Origin: Crocinitomicaceae bacterium
Lineage (GTDB): Bacteria > Bacteroidota > Bacteroidia > Flavobacteriales_D > Crocinitomicaceae
DNA length: 64,000 nt
Assembly (NCBI GenBank): GCA_030730025.1
Contig: JANQWC010000012.1
Span: 18,235 to 82,234 of the forward strand
Reading direction: 5' to 3'
Position 1 is the first letter of the stretch. Each line of letters starts with the position of its first letter. Shown one piece after another: positions 9,385 to 18,999 of this stretch. Under the pieces are notes generated by a model that was not told where the DNA came from, did no database searches, and saw only the letters and a list, made by a program, of their open reading frames with translations. The position numbers and the translations under genes were made by a program.

Positions 9385-10116
9385 ATGCGCGCCCTATTCT
9401 TAAAAGAAATTTCGAGCTTCCTGAGTTCAATCATCGGATACGTTTTTATCCTCATTTACCTGATTGCCTCCGGACTCTTCCACTGGATCCTCTCCTACAA
9501 CACCAATTTACTCGAGGGCTCTACAGCAGACCTCATCCCCTTTTTCAATATGTCGCCAGTGATCTTTTTGATCCTGATCCCCGCCATCACCATGCGTTCC
9601 ATCGCAGAAGAACGCCGCACTGGTACAATTGAACTGCTGCTCACCCGCCCTATCTCCGACTTTCAACTCATTTTTGCCAAATACCTCGCAGGTGTTGCCT
9701 TGGTTTTTGTCGCTATTTTGCCCACGCTCGTTTATTTGGTCAGTATGTACTTTCTGGGCAAACCCGCAGGCAACATCGATTTAGGCGCTACTTTCACCTC
9801 TTATATTGGCTTGCTTTTACTGGGCGCAGCATTTGTTTCGATCGGTATGTTTGCCTCTGCACTCACCCACAGCCAAATTGTTGCGTTTATACTAGCCATG
9901 TTCTTGTGCTGGGTATTTTATGATGGTTTTGAGTTATTAGGCAACTTCAGCCAGATCGGTGGCTTGGATTACCTCATCAAGTATATCGGCATTGCCTTTC
10001 ATTACGAAGCCATCAAAAAAGGCGTCATTGACACCAGTGACTTACTTTACTTTGTCAGCCTGAACGCTTTGTTCTTAGTGGCATCACTTACCGTTCTCAA
10101 ATCGCTCAAAAAATAA
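9385..10116 (+). CDS. gldF: Gliding motility ABC transporter permease GldF
   Basis: Inner-membrane permease (ABC-2 type) that with GldA and GldG forms an ABC transporter needed for gliding in Flavobacterium johnsoniae. The 243-residue protein begins MRALFLKEISSFLSSIIGYVF and shows about six hydrophobic helices. The MRSIAEERRTGTIELLLTRPIS segment is the cytoplasmic motif of this class. gldG follows three bases later. gldA, the ATPase, is not in this window; in flavobacteria it is usually encoded elsewhere. gldF and gldG also occur in non-gliding relatives, so motility is not proven. Confidence 0.94.
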   Translation: MRALFLKEISSFLSSIIGYVFILIYLIASGLFHWILSYNTNLLEGSTADLIPFFNMSPVIFLILIPAITMRSIAEERRTGTIELLLTRPISDFQLIFAKYLAGVALVFVAILPTLVYLVSMYFLGKPAGNIDLGATFTSYIGLLLLGAAFVSIGMFASALTHSQIVAFILAMFLCWVFYDGFELLGNFSQIGGLDYLIKYIGIAFHYEAIKKGVIDTSDLLYFVSLNALFLVASLTVLKSLKK

Positions 10117-10119
10117 CGC

Positions 10120-11907
10120 ATGAAACTCAACTTCACTAAAGGACTTTACAACTGGACGGTTCTCGGCTTACTCGCCGCCGTGTTGGTCTTGCTGAACTTT
10201 ATTGGCTCCATGCTTTATTTCAAGCTAGACATGACCAAAGACCAGCGCTATTCGTTGGCCAACAGCACCGTCAACTACCTCTCAGACAAAAAGAATTTTG
10301 AGAACCGCATCAGCATCCAAATTTATCTAGATGGCAACATGCCCTCTGAACTCAAGAACTTTCAGAACGCACTCAAAGACAAACTCAAAGACTTCAAGCG
10401 CATCGCCGGCACCCGCATTGAATTCTTGTTCACGGACCCCAATGTAGGTACTGAAGACGAAATCAATGCCCTGCGCGCCCAACTCTACGACCGCGGCAAA
10501 GGCATCTTACCCCTAGAAATCAATTACCTAAAAGACGGTACCCAGAGCCAAATGTTGTTGTTCCCTGGTGCTTTGCTTTCTTATAGCGTCAATGGCATCA
10601 CCAAAGAAGGTGTCGTGCAATTTTTGCCAGGAACTCAACCAGGCCGCCCTTACGCACTAGAGCAAATGAGCGAAATGATTGAAAATGCGCTCAACAACCT
10701 CGAATACAATTTGCTCTCTGCCATGCGCAGACTGACGCAAACGAGCAAACCAACCATCGCCTTTTTACAAGGACACGGCGAACTCAATCCAGCAGAAACC
10801 ATGCGGGCGCGTGCACTCATCTCTCCATATTATCAAATCAAAGATGTGGCACTCAACGACAGCATTGCCGCACTCAAAGACGTAGACGGCCTCATCATTG
10901 CCGATCCACAAACACCATTTTCTCAAAAAGACCTCTATCTCATCGATCAGTTCGTGCTGCGCGGTGGAAAGCTTTTGTGTTTTATGAATACACTAGCCCT
11001 CAACGAAGACACCCTCAATGCCACCGGCATGACCCACACCACGCGCAAAAACCTCCTGCTCGACCGCCTGCTCTTCGACTACGGCATCAAAATCAAAGAG
11101 AATTATGTGCTAGATGCCAATTGCGCACCTAAAATTGTTCCGTTTGCCGAAACGGCGTTTTTACCTTGGTTCTACCACATGCTCGCCACCCCGAGTTTGC
11201 ACCCAATGACGCGCAACGTAGACCCCATTTCTTTGAAATACGCCAACGAAATTGAATTTGTACAAGTGCCAAAAGCGCAGCTCACCCCTATCTTAACGAG
11301 CTCCAGCAACGCCATCCCCAGCGGGCTTCAGCCTTTGGTCAACCTTGCCCTGCCACTCAATTATGGCAAAAATCCAAAACTAGTAGACAACCCCGAAGAT
11401 GAAATCAACAAACTTTGTGTGGCGGGCTTGTCAGAAGGCTTTTATCAGTCTCACTTCAAAAACCGCATCGTTGCCGAATTCGCCAATAGCAAAGACGCCA
11501 ACTACCTCGAAGAGAGTCAAAAAGAAACCAAAATATTAGTGGTCGGCAACGGCTCCTTCATCCGCAACAGCTACGACTCCATTCTCGATCCGCAAAAAAT
11601 CAACAGCTACTTGTATCGTCCGATTGCCATCAACGAACTCAAGGTGGATGCAGAACTTGCGCAAAGACGCATCCCTATTATTTTTGGCAACCAAGAGCTC
11701 TTCCAAAACATGGTCGATTACATGATGGGCGACAACTCTGTTCTGGACATCAGAAGCCGCCAAATCGATATCAAAGAAATCGACAAAGAGAAAATCAAGT
11801 CCTCATCGCTTTTTTACAAAAGCATGAACATGATGCTGCCTTTGCTACTCATTTTGGCGCTCGCCTTCATCATGAACTGGATCCGCCAAAGACGCTACAC
11901 TCGTTAA
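10120..11907 (+). CDS. gldG: Gliding motility ABC transporter auxiliary protein GldG
   Basis: Large membrane-anchored partner of GldF. The 595-residue protein has an N-terminal helix (about 13-34), a long extracytoplasmic region with a domain near 205-300 containing IAFLQGHGELNP, and a C-terminal helix near 565-585 followed by a short basic tail (RQRRYTR). This layout fits GldG and the GldG-like ABC_transp_aux family. The LDMTKDQRYSLA motif after the first helix is typical. It lies three bases after gldF and 11 before the next gene, in one operon. Confidence 0.94.
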   Translation: MKLNFTKGLYNWTVLGLLAAVLVLLNFIGSMLYFKLDMTKDQRYSLANSTVNYLSDKKNFENRISIQIYLDGNMPSELKNFQNALKDKLKDFKRIAGTRIEFLFTDPNVGTEDEINALRAQLYDRGKGILPLEINYLKDGTQSQMLLFPGALLSYSVNGITKEGVVQFLPGTQPGRPYALEQMSEMIENALNNLEYNLLSAMRRLTQTSKPTIAFLQGHGELNPAETMRARALISPYYQIKDVALNDSIAALKDVDGLIIADPQTPFSQKDLYLIDQFVLRGGKLLCFMNTLALNEDTLNATGMTHTTRKNLLLDRLLFDYGIKIKENYVLDANCAPKIVPFAETAFLPWFYHMLATPSLHPMTRNVDPISLKYANEIEFVQVPKAQLTPILTSSSNAIPSGLQPLVNLALPLNYGKNPKLVDNPEDEINKLCVAGLSEGFYQSHFKNRIVAEFANSKDANYLEESQKETKILVVGNGSFIRNSYDSILDPQKINSYLYRPIAINELKVDAELAQRRIPIIFGNQELFQNMVDYMMGDNSVLDIRSRQIDIKEIDKEKIKSSSLFYKSMNMMLPLLLILALAFIMNWIRQRRYTR

Positions 11908-11918
11908 AATAACTTTCC

Positions 11919-12968
11919 ATGAAGAAAAAAGGCCTCGTACTCGTATTATTTGCTGTGCTCTTGGGCGGGCTCACTTGGTGGGCACTCGATTTAAAGGGCG
12001 GTCAAAGTGCCTCAGATGCACGCGCATTCAACTTCAAAATTGAAGACACCACCACCATTTCTAAGCTCGTCATCACCGATGCATTTGGTCAGCAATTTAC
12101 GTTGGTCAAAAACGACAACACCTGGACGGATGCCAAAGGCGGCTGTGTGTCCAAAACCAATGTGTCGCTGATTTTAGAAGCCTTGAATAAAATTGAATTC
12201 AAAGGCTACCTTCCGCAAAAATCTGAAAAACGTTTTACGGAGCTCATGTCTACCTCGCACATTAAAGTCGAGATTTTTCAAGACGGCGAATGGACCAAAA
12301 CGTGGTACCTCGGCCCAGCTACCCCCGACCACTACGGCCAAATCATGTTGCTCGAGACCGCAGACGCCGGCAAAAGTGCCAGCCCAGTCATGATGAAAAT
12401 CTCTGGCATGAACGGCCTCATCGACCCACGCTTTTTTGCCGACCCGCGCCAATGGGCCTGTACCGAAATCATGGCCTTGCAGATGGAAGATATTTTAAGT
12501 GTCAAAGCGAAGTTCCGCGGCGAGGCTTATCGCAATTTTGAGCTCCTTAACAAAGGCCGACGCTTCAGTGTGACCCAAAATGGCAAAGCACTCGCAAGCC
12601 TCGACACCACCAATGTTTTTCGTTATTTACAAGGATTTCAGAAAATTCACTTTGAACAAAAAAACTTCTCGTTATCAGACAAGCAAGTGGATAGCGTCAA
12701 AAGAAGCCCAGCTTTTTGCTACTTAGAGGTGAAGACCAAACACGAAAAAATTGCCCTGAAAATGTTCCGCATCAAGAGCAAAGAGGAGCAGCGCAATGAG
12801 TTTGGCCAATTGGTCAATATGGACATGAATAGCTTTTGGTGTCTGCTACCAGATGGCGAATTGGTCCGTTGCCAATATTTTGTGTTCAATCCGCTGATTT
12901 TAGGCCACGTGTTTTTCCCGGCCATGGAAGCCAAATTTCCCAAAAATTTAAGGAGTGTCGTCCCGTAA
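11919..12968 (+). CDS. GldFG-associated membrane-anchored protein (DUF4340-like)
   Basis: A 349-residue protein with one N-terminal membrane helix (about 5-25, containing LGGLTWWALDL) and a periplasmic body. The order permease, GldG, then a single-helix protein of this sort resembles loci where a DUF4340 protein follows the ABC-2/GldG pair, and the FTLVKNDNTWTDAKGG strand followed by KTNVSLILEALNKIEFK fits that family loosely. I infer membership mainly from position and architecture. A role in supporting the GldFG transporter is plausible but unproven. It starts 11 bases after gldG and lies 39 bases before the PKD gene. Confidence 0.6.
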   Translation: MKKKGLVLVLFAVLLGGLTWWALDLKGGQSASDARAFNFKIEDTTTISKLVITDAFGQQFTLVKNDNTWTDAKGGCVSKTNVSLILEALNKIEFKGYLPQKSEKRFTELMSTSHIKVEIFQDGEWTKTWYLGPATPDHYGQIMLLETADAGKSASPVMMKISGMNGLIDPRFFADPRQWACTEIMALQMEDILSVKAKFRGEAYRNFELLNKGRRFSVTQNGKALASLDTTNVFRYLQGFQKIHFEQKNFSLSDKQVDSVKRSPAFCYLEVKTKHEKIALKMFRIKSKEEQRNEFGQLVNMDMNSFWCLLPDGELVRCQYFVFNPLILGHVFFPAMEAKFPKNLRSVVP

Positions 12969-13007
12969 ACGCAACTTCATGCGTTAAATTTACGTTTAGG
13001 GCTTGTA

Positions 13008-16000
13008 ATGACCTACCTACGCCTCTTGTTGGTCAGCATAAGCTGTCTAGCATCCTTTTTATACGCCCAAAGCCCCGTTGCCAATTTTACGGCTACTCCG
13101 CTTGTGGTGTGCGTAGGTCAAAATGTCAATTTCACCAATACTTCTAGTGCCAACGGCGGCCCTGCCCTGAGTTCCTACCAATGGGATTTCGGCGACGGCA
13201 ACTCCGCCCTGAGCACCAACGCCACCCACGCTTTTAGCACGGCCGGCACCTTCACCATTACACTTGTAGCGACCAACGCAAACGGTGTCGCCGATGCAGA
13301 AATCAAGCCGGCATATATTACCGTCAATCCGCTGCCGAATGTCAATTTTAGCGCCAACGGCTTGGGCTGTACGGTTCCGCTGACCTTGAGCTTCAACAAT
13401 ACTTCTTCTCAAGGAGCCAACTTTGCGCAAGCCTGGAATTTCGGAAATAGCCAAACCTCTACCCAATATACGCCGCCGAGTATCACTTACAATAGCCAAG
13501 GTACGTTTCAGGTGGTTTTGACCGTGACCAACAACAATACCGGCTGTGTCAACTCCCTGACCCAACCCATCGTTGTATCCAATTTTCAGGCAGGCATCAC
13601 CGCCCCAACAACAGGTTGTGTGGGCCAAGCCATTTCATTTCAAGACAACTCAACTGCGGGCGCCAACGCCTGGAGCTGGAATTTTGGAACTGCGGGCCAA
13701 AGCAACGCCGAAAACCCCAACGTGACCTACAACTCCCCCGGTACGTACACCGTCAATTTAACTTCGCAAAACACGAATTCAGGATGTTCGGCAAGCACCT
13801 CGCAACAAATTGTGATCCAAGCCAATACCATTCCTAACTTTTATGCAAACCCCACCGCCAATTGCGCACCCGGCAGCATTCAGTTTTTCAATACCACCAA
13901 CCTCACCGGCACTTACGTTTGGAATTTTGGCGACGGACAAACGTATACAGGCACCAACCCTCCTGCACATTTATACCAACTCAGCGGTTTATACGACGTC
14001 AGCCTTACTTTTACCTCGAGCGCAGGCTGTTCGGGCACCAAAACACTACAAGACTACATCGAAATCACACCGGTGCTGGCTGGATTTTACGCTTTAGATA
14101 CAGGCGGATGTGCGCCCTTGACCGCGCAATTTATCGACACCTCTTACACGCCCAGCAATCCGATTGTATCGTGGCAATGGAACTTCGGCAACGGACAAAC
14201 TTTCAATGGGCAGGTTCCGCCGCCACAAACCTACGGCGTGGGGCTTTACGATATTTCGCTGATCATTACCACGGCATCGGGCTGTTCGGACACACTGCTC
14301 AAACCGTCATATATTACGGTGGGTGCAATTGATTCCATAGATTTCACCTGGGACCCCAACATCACCTGCGCCAATACCGACGTCGAATTCGAATCGGAAT
14401 TTTATATTTCTGTACCTTATGACAGCACCGAAATCTCTTATCTCTGGGATTTTTCGCAAGGCATCAGCACCCAAGACGACCCCACGTTTCAGTTTTCGCA
14501 AGACACGGGCTGGGTAGATGTGACGCTTTACGTCAATTTCCGCGGCTGCATAGACACCCTCGAAAAAGATTCCGTTCTGTATGTTTTGGCGCCCATTGCG
14601 CAATTCAACCCCGATGCCTATTTAGTCTGCAATCCGACGAGTTTGCCAGTTACTTTTCAATTTCAAAATACCGCCATCGAAGGCGAACTCGAAGACAGCG
14701 TGGCCCTACACTACGAATGGAACGACAACTCGCCCAACACCAATTTCAACAACGCACAGCTCGACCTCCCCAACGGCGGCAACGCCAGTCATGCTTTTGC
14801 CAATTACGGCACGTATCAAATCGAACAAGTCGTCCATAACTACACCACGGGGTGCTCAGACAGCATTTCGCTGGCGGTCACGATTTCTCAATTGCAAGCA
14901 GCTTTTCTCTTGCCCGACGACACCATTTGTAAAGGCGACGCCATTAGTTTATTCAATCAAAGCACTACGTGGTCCGCGCATCCGGTCAATAGCTGGATTT
15001 ACACTTTTGGCAACGGGCAGCAAATCAACAATGGGGCAAATGTCAATTACGTTTATCCTGCGAGCGGCAGCTACAATATCAACTTTTTGGTTTTCAATTC
15101 GGCAGGTTGTAGCTCCACCGCTACCCAAACCATATTTGTAGCCAACAAACCTGTAGCGGGGCTTTTGGCGCCAACTTACGCCGGATGCTCTCCGCTGCCC
15201 GTGAGTTTCAGCAATACGAGCTACAGTATTGCCAACGGTTTGCCGCTGGCCACCTTCAACACCGTCTTTTCGGACAACAACGCGAGCGTGACCACAACAA
15301 ACGTGAACCAGCCCATCAATCATACTTTTACGGGCAACGGCGTGTATACCGCAAGCATTACCGCCACGGATATCAATGGCTGTGTATCTAACCCTGTAAA
15401 TGTGCAAATTACGCTCACCAAACCCACTGCGCTCTTGACGGCAGATACCATCATTTGCGCGCTAGATAGCAGCATGATTGCGAGTTTGAGCACAGGAGAA
15501 GGTCCGCTCTCCTATCAGTGGTTCATTGGCACCAATTTATCGGGTTCGGATAGTAGCTGTATCTTGAATCAAGCGGCTGTGGGCAATGGTCTGTTTTCTA
15601 CTTTTCCACTTTCGCTCGTGGCCACAGATGTCAATGGTTGCAAAGATACCATTCAGCAAACGATCTATATTTCAAGTCCTAACGCAGCGCCTAGCTTCAC
15701 TTTTTCTGGAGCGGCAATCGATGCAAATGGGCAATACAGTTGCCCGCCACTTTTCTGTGATTTCACCGACCAATCTACCAGCCTTGGCAGCATCACCAAC
15801 TGGAACTGGACTTTCGGAAACGGCAATGCATCCATTTTGCAAAACCCGGACAACACGCTTGTGACCAGCGGATCTTTCAACTTGCTTTTGTCCGTTACAG
15901 ACCAATACGGTTGCACTGACGACACCACCATCAATAACTACGTGACCATCGGTGGGCCACTCGGCACGCCAACCTGGATCCAAGACAACACCATTTGTGC

Positions 16001-16748
16001 GCAAGGTGCGCTCTTCACGATCCTGAATGCAGCGAACATCGACTCCGTGAGTTGGAACTTAGGCAATGGCATTTGGGTGGCAGACAGCTTGTCTTTTCCG
16101 TATTTTTACCCCAACACAGGCACCTACAACCCGAGCGTCACTATCTACGATACCGCAGGCTGCCAAATCTTATTTTTACTCGATCCGCTGACGGCGAGTG
16201 TGAGTGGCATGAATGCCCAAATTGCGGCCACACCTGTGTACGCGAACATCAATCAGGTCGTCAACTTAAGTGACGTCAGTACCAGCCTCAACCCGATCAG
16301 CACCTGGACTTGGATGTTCCCAGACAGCAGCAACTTGTTTTTTCAGAACACACCGCAAAGCATCGCTTTCTCGCAAGGTGGGCCTCAACAGATCGGACTC
16401 GTGATCACCGACAACTTAGGTTGTATCGATACCGCACTCATTACCATTTTTGTTTCTGACCCAGATATTTGGGTGCCCAATGTATTTACACCCAACGGCG
16501 ATGGCGTCAATGACATTGTAACGCTTCCTTATCCGTCTTTCAAAAGCTACGATATTCAAATTTTGAACCGCTGGGGCAATCTTGTTTTTGAACTCAAGGA
16601 CCAAACTGGCATTGCAGTATGGGACGGCTATGACTTCAATGGAGAACTACACACCGACGGCGTGTTCTTTTATCGCCTGCGGGGCGAAATGCTCGGCGGT
16701 ACGCTCATAGACAAGCACGGATTTATCCATTTGGTGGATGGCAATTAA
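13008..16748 (+). CDS. Giant secreted PKD-repeat protein with gliding-type (CHU_C) C-terminal domain
   Basis: A 1246-residue exported protein. It begins with a signal peptide ending near YAQ (20-21), followed by about 13 repeats of 75-90 residues of the PKD type, recognised by recurring YQWDFGDG, WNFGDGQTY and similar strands and by Cys residues near the start of many repeats. The last 94 residues (1153-1246), starting DIWVPNVFTPNGDGVNDI and containing LNRWGNLVF, are the gliding-motility-associated C-terminal domain used as a type B signal for type IX secretion. The protein is therefore expected on the cell surface or outside the cell, with PKD repeats as adhesive or spacer modules. It follows the gldFG run by 39 bases and ends at a strong terminator. 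Confidence 0.92.
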   Translation: MTYLRLLLVSISCLASFLYAQSPVANFTATPLVVCVGQNVNFTNTSSANGGPALSSYQWDFGDGNSALSTNATHAFSTAGTFTITLVATNANGVADAEIKPAYITVNPLPNVNFSANGLGCTVPLTLSFNNTSSQGANFAQAWNFGNSQTSTQYTPPSITYNSQGTFQVVLTVTNNNTGCVNSLTQPIVVSNFQAGITAPTTGCVGQAISFQDNSTAGANAWSWNFGTAGQSNAENPNVTYNSPGTYTVNLTSQNTNSGCSASTSQQIVIQANTIPNFYANPTANCAPGSIQFFNTTNLTGTYVWNFGDGQTYTGTNPPAHLYQLSGLYDVSLTFTSSAGCSGTKTLQDYIEITPVLAGFYALDTGGCAPLTAQFIDTSYTPSNPIVSWQWNFGNGQTFNGQVPPPQTYGVGLYDISLIITTASGCSDTLLKPSYITVGAIDSIDFTWDPNITCANTDVEFESEFYISVPYDSTEISYLWDFSQGISTQDDPTFQFSQDTGWVDVTLYVNFRGCIDTLEKDSVLYVLAPIAQFNPDAYLVCNPTSLPVTFQFQNTAIEGELEDSVALHYEWNDNSPNTNFNNAQLDLPNGGNASHAFANYGTYQIEQVVHNYTTGCSDSISLAVTISQLQAAFLLPDDTICKGDAISLFNQSTTWSAHPVNSWIYTFGNGQQINNGANVNYVYPASGSYNINFLVFNSAGCSSTATQTIFVANKPVAGLLAPTYAGCSPLPVSFSNTSYSIANGLPLATFNTVFSDNNASVTTTNVNQPINHTFTGNGVYTASITATDINGCVSNPVNVQITLTKPTALLTADTIICALDSSMIASLSTGEGPLSYQWFIGTNLSGSDSSCILNQAAVGNGLFSTFPLSLVATDVNGCKDTIQQTIYISSPNAAPSFTFSGAAIDANGQYSCPPLFCDFTDQSTSLGSITNWNWTFGNGNASILQNPDNTLVTSGSFNLLLSVTDQYGCTDDTTINNYVTIGGPLGTPTWIQDNTICAQGALFTILNAANIDSVSWNLGNGIWVADSLSFPYFYPNTGTYNPSVTIYDTAGCQILFLLDPLTASVSGMNAQIAATPVYANINQVVNLSDVSTSLNPISTWTWMFPDSSNLFFQNTPQSIAFSQGGPQQIGLVITDNLGCIDTALITIFVSDPDIWVPNVFTPNGDGVNDIVTLPYPSFKSYDIQILNRWGNLVFELKDQTGIAVWDGYDFNGELHTDGVFFYRLRGEMLGGTLIDKHGFIHLVDGN

Positions 16749-16751
16749 ACA

Positions 16752-16783
16752 AAAAAACCCCGAAGAGAACTTCGGGGTTTTTT
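16752..16783. terminator. Bidirectional intrinsic terminator
   Basis: An AAACCCCGAAG stem pairs with CTTCGGGGTTT around an AGAA loop, with A and T runs on both sides, so it can stop the PKD gene on the plus strand and the tRNA transcript on the minus strand. Confidence 0.92.
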
Positions 16784-16786
16784 GAG

Positions 16787-16859
16787 TGGTACCTCCAGGA
16801 ATCGAACCAGGGACACAAGGATTTTCAGTCCTTTGCTCTACCAACTGAGCTAAGGTACC
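16787..16859 (-). tRNA. tRNA-Phe (GAA)
   Basis: A 73-nucleotide cloverleaf on the minus strand. The acceptor stem GGTACCT/AGGTACC is perfect, the D arm is GCTCAGTTGGTAGAGC, and the anticodon arm AAGGA-CTGAAAA-TCCTT gives anticodon GAA for phenylalanine. The T arm is CCTGG-TTCGATT-CCTGG, which leaves a T-T mismatch in the middle pair. The discriminator is A and no CCA is encoded, so CCA must be added after transcription. Confidence 0.96.
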
Positions 16860-16874
16860 AGCCATTGGTGGATG

Positions 16875-16906
16875 CAAATTTAACACATTTTTACTGTTTT
16901 ACACAA
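16875..16906 (-). promoter_or_regulatory. Promoter of tRNA-Phe
   Basis: On the minus strand, TTG (16904-16906) and TAAATTTG (16875-16882) are 21 bases apart. The expected start lies a few bases before the mature tRNA 5' end at 16859. Confidence 0.75.
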
Positions 16907-16938
16907 GATAAAAACCAAAAAAGTTCAAAAAAGCTCCT

Positions 16939-16946
16939 TAATTTTG
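16939..16946 (+). promoter_or_regulatory. -7 promoter element of coaX
   Basis: TAATTTTG lies only three bases before the coaX ATG, so the mRNA should begin at or very near the start codon. No -33 TTG is visible. Confidence 0.55.
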
Positions 16947-16949
16947 GAT

Positions 16950-17669
16950 ATGAGTGCTCAAAAAGAAGTCTATTTACTCGACGCCGGCAATACCCATCTG
17001 AAATTAGCGCTTGCGCAAGAAGGTGTTATACAGCAAATTGAGCGTTTTACTTACCCTGATTTTCAAATTTCGAGGCTAGACCGTAACATCCCCCTCGCCT
17101 TTTCGTCCGTTATTGATGAGTCGTTGAGAAACACACTCCTTACTTTTTTCAAGCAAACTTTTGAAATTACACCCATGATTTCGCTACCGTTTCAGATGGC
17201 TTACCAAAGTCCCCAAACGCTTGGGATGGATCGGTTGTGCAATGCGGCGGCGCTCAGCGCTACACACATGGGCAAAGACCGTTTGGCCATCGACCTCGGA
17301 ACCTGCATCAAATTTGACTTTCTGGACGCACAAAACAACTACCTCGGCGGCTCAATTAGCCCAGGTTTGCAAATGCGCGCCAAAGCCATGGCTCATTTTA
17401 CAGCCAAACTACCAGAAGTAGTCGGGAAAAGCACCCAGCAGCTCATCGGCACAAACAGCCAAGAAAGTCTCGAAATCGGTACTTATTTAGGATGGCAAAA
17501 GGAGATTGAAGGCCTTGTAGGTGCTTACCGCGAAACCTACCCCGAACTTGTGGTGCTGCTCACAGGTGGCGACGCCCAACATTTTGATTTGGGCCAAAAA
17601 AATGGCATCTTTGTACACGAAAATTTAACTTTAGAAGGCATCCTTGCCCTTTACCAAGCCAATGACTAA
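16950..17669 (+). CDS. coaX: Type III pantothenate kinase
   Basis: Phosphorylates pantothenate, the first step from pantothenate to CoA. Type III enzymes have the ASKHA fold. The 239-residue protein has the phosphate-binding LDAGNTHLKLALA near residue 10, GMDRLCNAAALSA, IDLGTCIKFDFL and GGSISPGLQMRAKAM, then a late LLTGGDA, all expected for CoaX. The ATG at 16950 is preferred over a TTG two codons upstream. Its stop overlaps the next gene by eight bases. The upstream TAATTTTG element suggests a nearly leaderless mRNA. Confidence 0.96.
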   Translation: MSAQKEVYLLDAGNTHLKLALAQEGVIQQIERFTYPDFQISRLDRNIPLAFSSVIDESLRNTLLTFFKQTFEITPMISLPFQMAYQSPQTLGMDRLCNAAALSATHMGKDRLAIDLGTCIKFDFLDAQNNYLGGSISPGLQMRAKAMAHFTAKLPEVVGKSTQQLIGTNSQESLEIGTYLGWQKEIEGLVGAYRETYPELVVLLTGGDAQHFDLGQKNGIFVHENLTLEGILALYQAND

Positions 17670-18999
17670 ACTATTCGCTCTCCTCTTTACAGCAACTTTT
17701 TGCAATATCCTTTTGGCACAATCCATTACGGCTGAGCCTGCAAGCTTTTATGGGCTTGGCGAAATGAGTGCCAAAGGCCACGGTATTTTTGATGCACTCG
17801 GCAAAAACGTGATCAATGTTTTTGACTCCACAATGGTCAATCATTATAATCCGGCAACCTACAACCGACTCAGCAAAGGCGCTACACTCTACACCGTGAG
17901 CATCCACTCGCGTCAATCTTGGTACAGCAACGCCAGCGCGCAGCAATTTGCCGCCACCCCAATGGTAGAGCAATTCACCTTAGGCTTCAAGATCCGCCAA
18001 CAAATGGGGCTTTCTTTCGGGCTACGTCCGTTTAGTGCGCGCGGCTATCAAATCAGCGAAACACAATTTACAGGCCTAGACTCCATTCGTTACAACTACA
18101 CCGGCAAAGGCGCTATTCAAGATCTTTACTTAGGCTATTCAGTCGGCTTGATCGAAAAACCAAATACCAAACTCGCAATTGGCGCCAACGCGTCGTATTT
18201 GTTTGGTACACTCGTCAATGAGCGCAGCTCTGAATTACTGACAGGCGCAAGCGCTGCGGGCGGCATCGAACGCAACTCATTGGTTGTCCGATCTTTTCAT
18301 ACCGAAATCGGTACTTACTTCATGCAACAACTTGGCAAAAACCACGCCTTTAGTTTGAGCGCCGTTTACCAACCACAACTCCAGCTTGGCGGCACCTACC
18401 AACGTGAACTCTACAGTTCTGCGAGCATCGGCGCTCCTGGAAGCTACGACACCATCCTCAATAGCAGCCAGTCTTTTTCGGCAAAGCTGGCGCAAAGCAC
18501 CCAATTTGGGATGAGCTACGCTTGGAAATTACCCAAATACAAGCGCCAAACGCGCGAACTCCATCCGCAACTTCAACTATTTGCGAGTTACAGCCTTTTT
18601 GGTTCACTCAGCCAAGACGAAAACTTACTGACTGGCTTTGATCAAAAAGACTACAACCGCATGAGCTTTGGCCTGCAATTTCAACCAGAATACGAGGTAC
18701 TTGAGAACATCGCCACCCTCAAAGGATTTGAAAAACTAAGTTACCGCGTAGGTTACTACCAGCAAACCTTACCCTATACAAATAGCGGCGTGCCTTACCA
18801 AGAACAAGGCCTTACCGTTGGTTTTGGCTTGCCGTTATTGGCGCAAGTGTCGCTCTCTTCCATTAATGTGGGCCTAACATTTGGCCAGCGCACCATTGAA
18901 ACGGGCATTTGGAAAGAACAATTTATCGGCGCACGCGTGAGCTTGATCATGGCGCCTTCTAACTTTGAAAAATGGTTCCGCAAGCGTCAGCTCGATTAA
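17662..18999 (+). CDS. Putative outer-membrane protein
   Basis: A 445-residue protein with a signal peptide ending near LLAQS (about residue 20) and a body of alternating short hydrophobic and polar strands rich in Tyr, Phe and Gly, as in beta-barrels. The early segment ASFYGLGEMSAKGHGIFDALG and the NHYNPATYNRLSKGATLYT segment recall proteins that sit beside coaX and lptC in Bacteroidota and are often called outer-membrane transport-like proteins. Specific function is unknown. It overlaps coaX by eight bases and lptC by one, so it is likely in an envelope operon. Confidence 0.75.
   Translation: MTKLFALLFTATFCNILLAQSITAEPASFYGLGEMSAKGHGIFDALGKNVINVFDSTMVNHYNPATYNRLSKGATLYTVSIHSRQSWYSNASAQQFAATPMVEQFTLGFKIRQQMGLSFGLRPFSARGYQISETQFTGLDSIRYNYTGKGAIQDLYLGYSVGLIEKPNTKLAIGANASYLFGTLVNERSSELLTGASAAGGIERNSLVVRSFHTEIGTYFMQQLGKNHAFSLSAVYQPQLQLGGTYQRELYSSASIGAPGSYDTILNSSQSFSAKLAQSTQFGMSYAWKLPKYKRQTRELHPQLQLFASYSLFGSLSQDENLLTGFDQKDYNRMSFGLQFQPEYEVLENIATLKGFEKLSYRVGYYQQTLPYTNSGVPYQEQGLTVGFGLPLLAQVSLSSINVGLTFGQRTIETGIWKEQFIGARVSLIMAPSNFEKWFRKRQLD

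Noticed and set aside
12967-13007. Hairpin AACGCA/TGCGTT before the PKD gene as a terminator
   Set aside because: Only six pairs with a six-base loop and no T run; the sequence also contains a promoter-like TACGTTTA, so it is more likely chance.
13059-13628. 189-codon minus-strand frame inside the PKD gene
   Set aside because: Repeated composition reflects the PKD repeats read backwards; no promoter.
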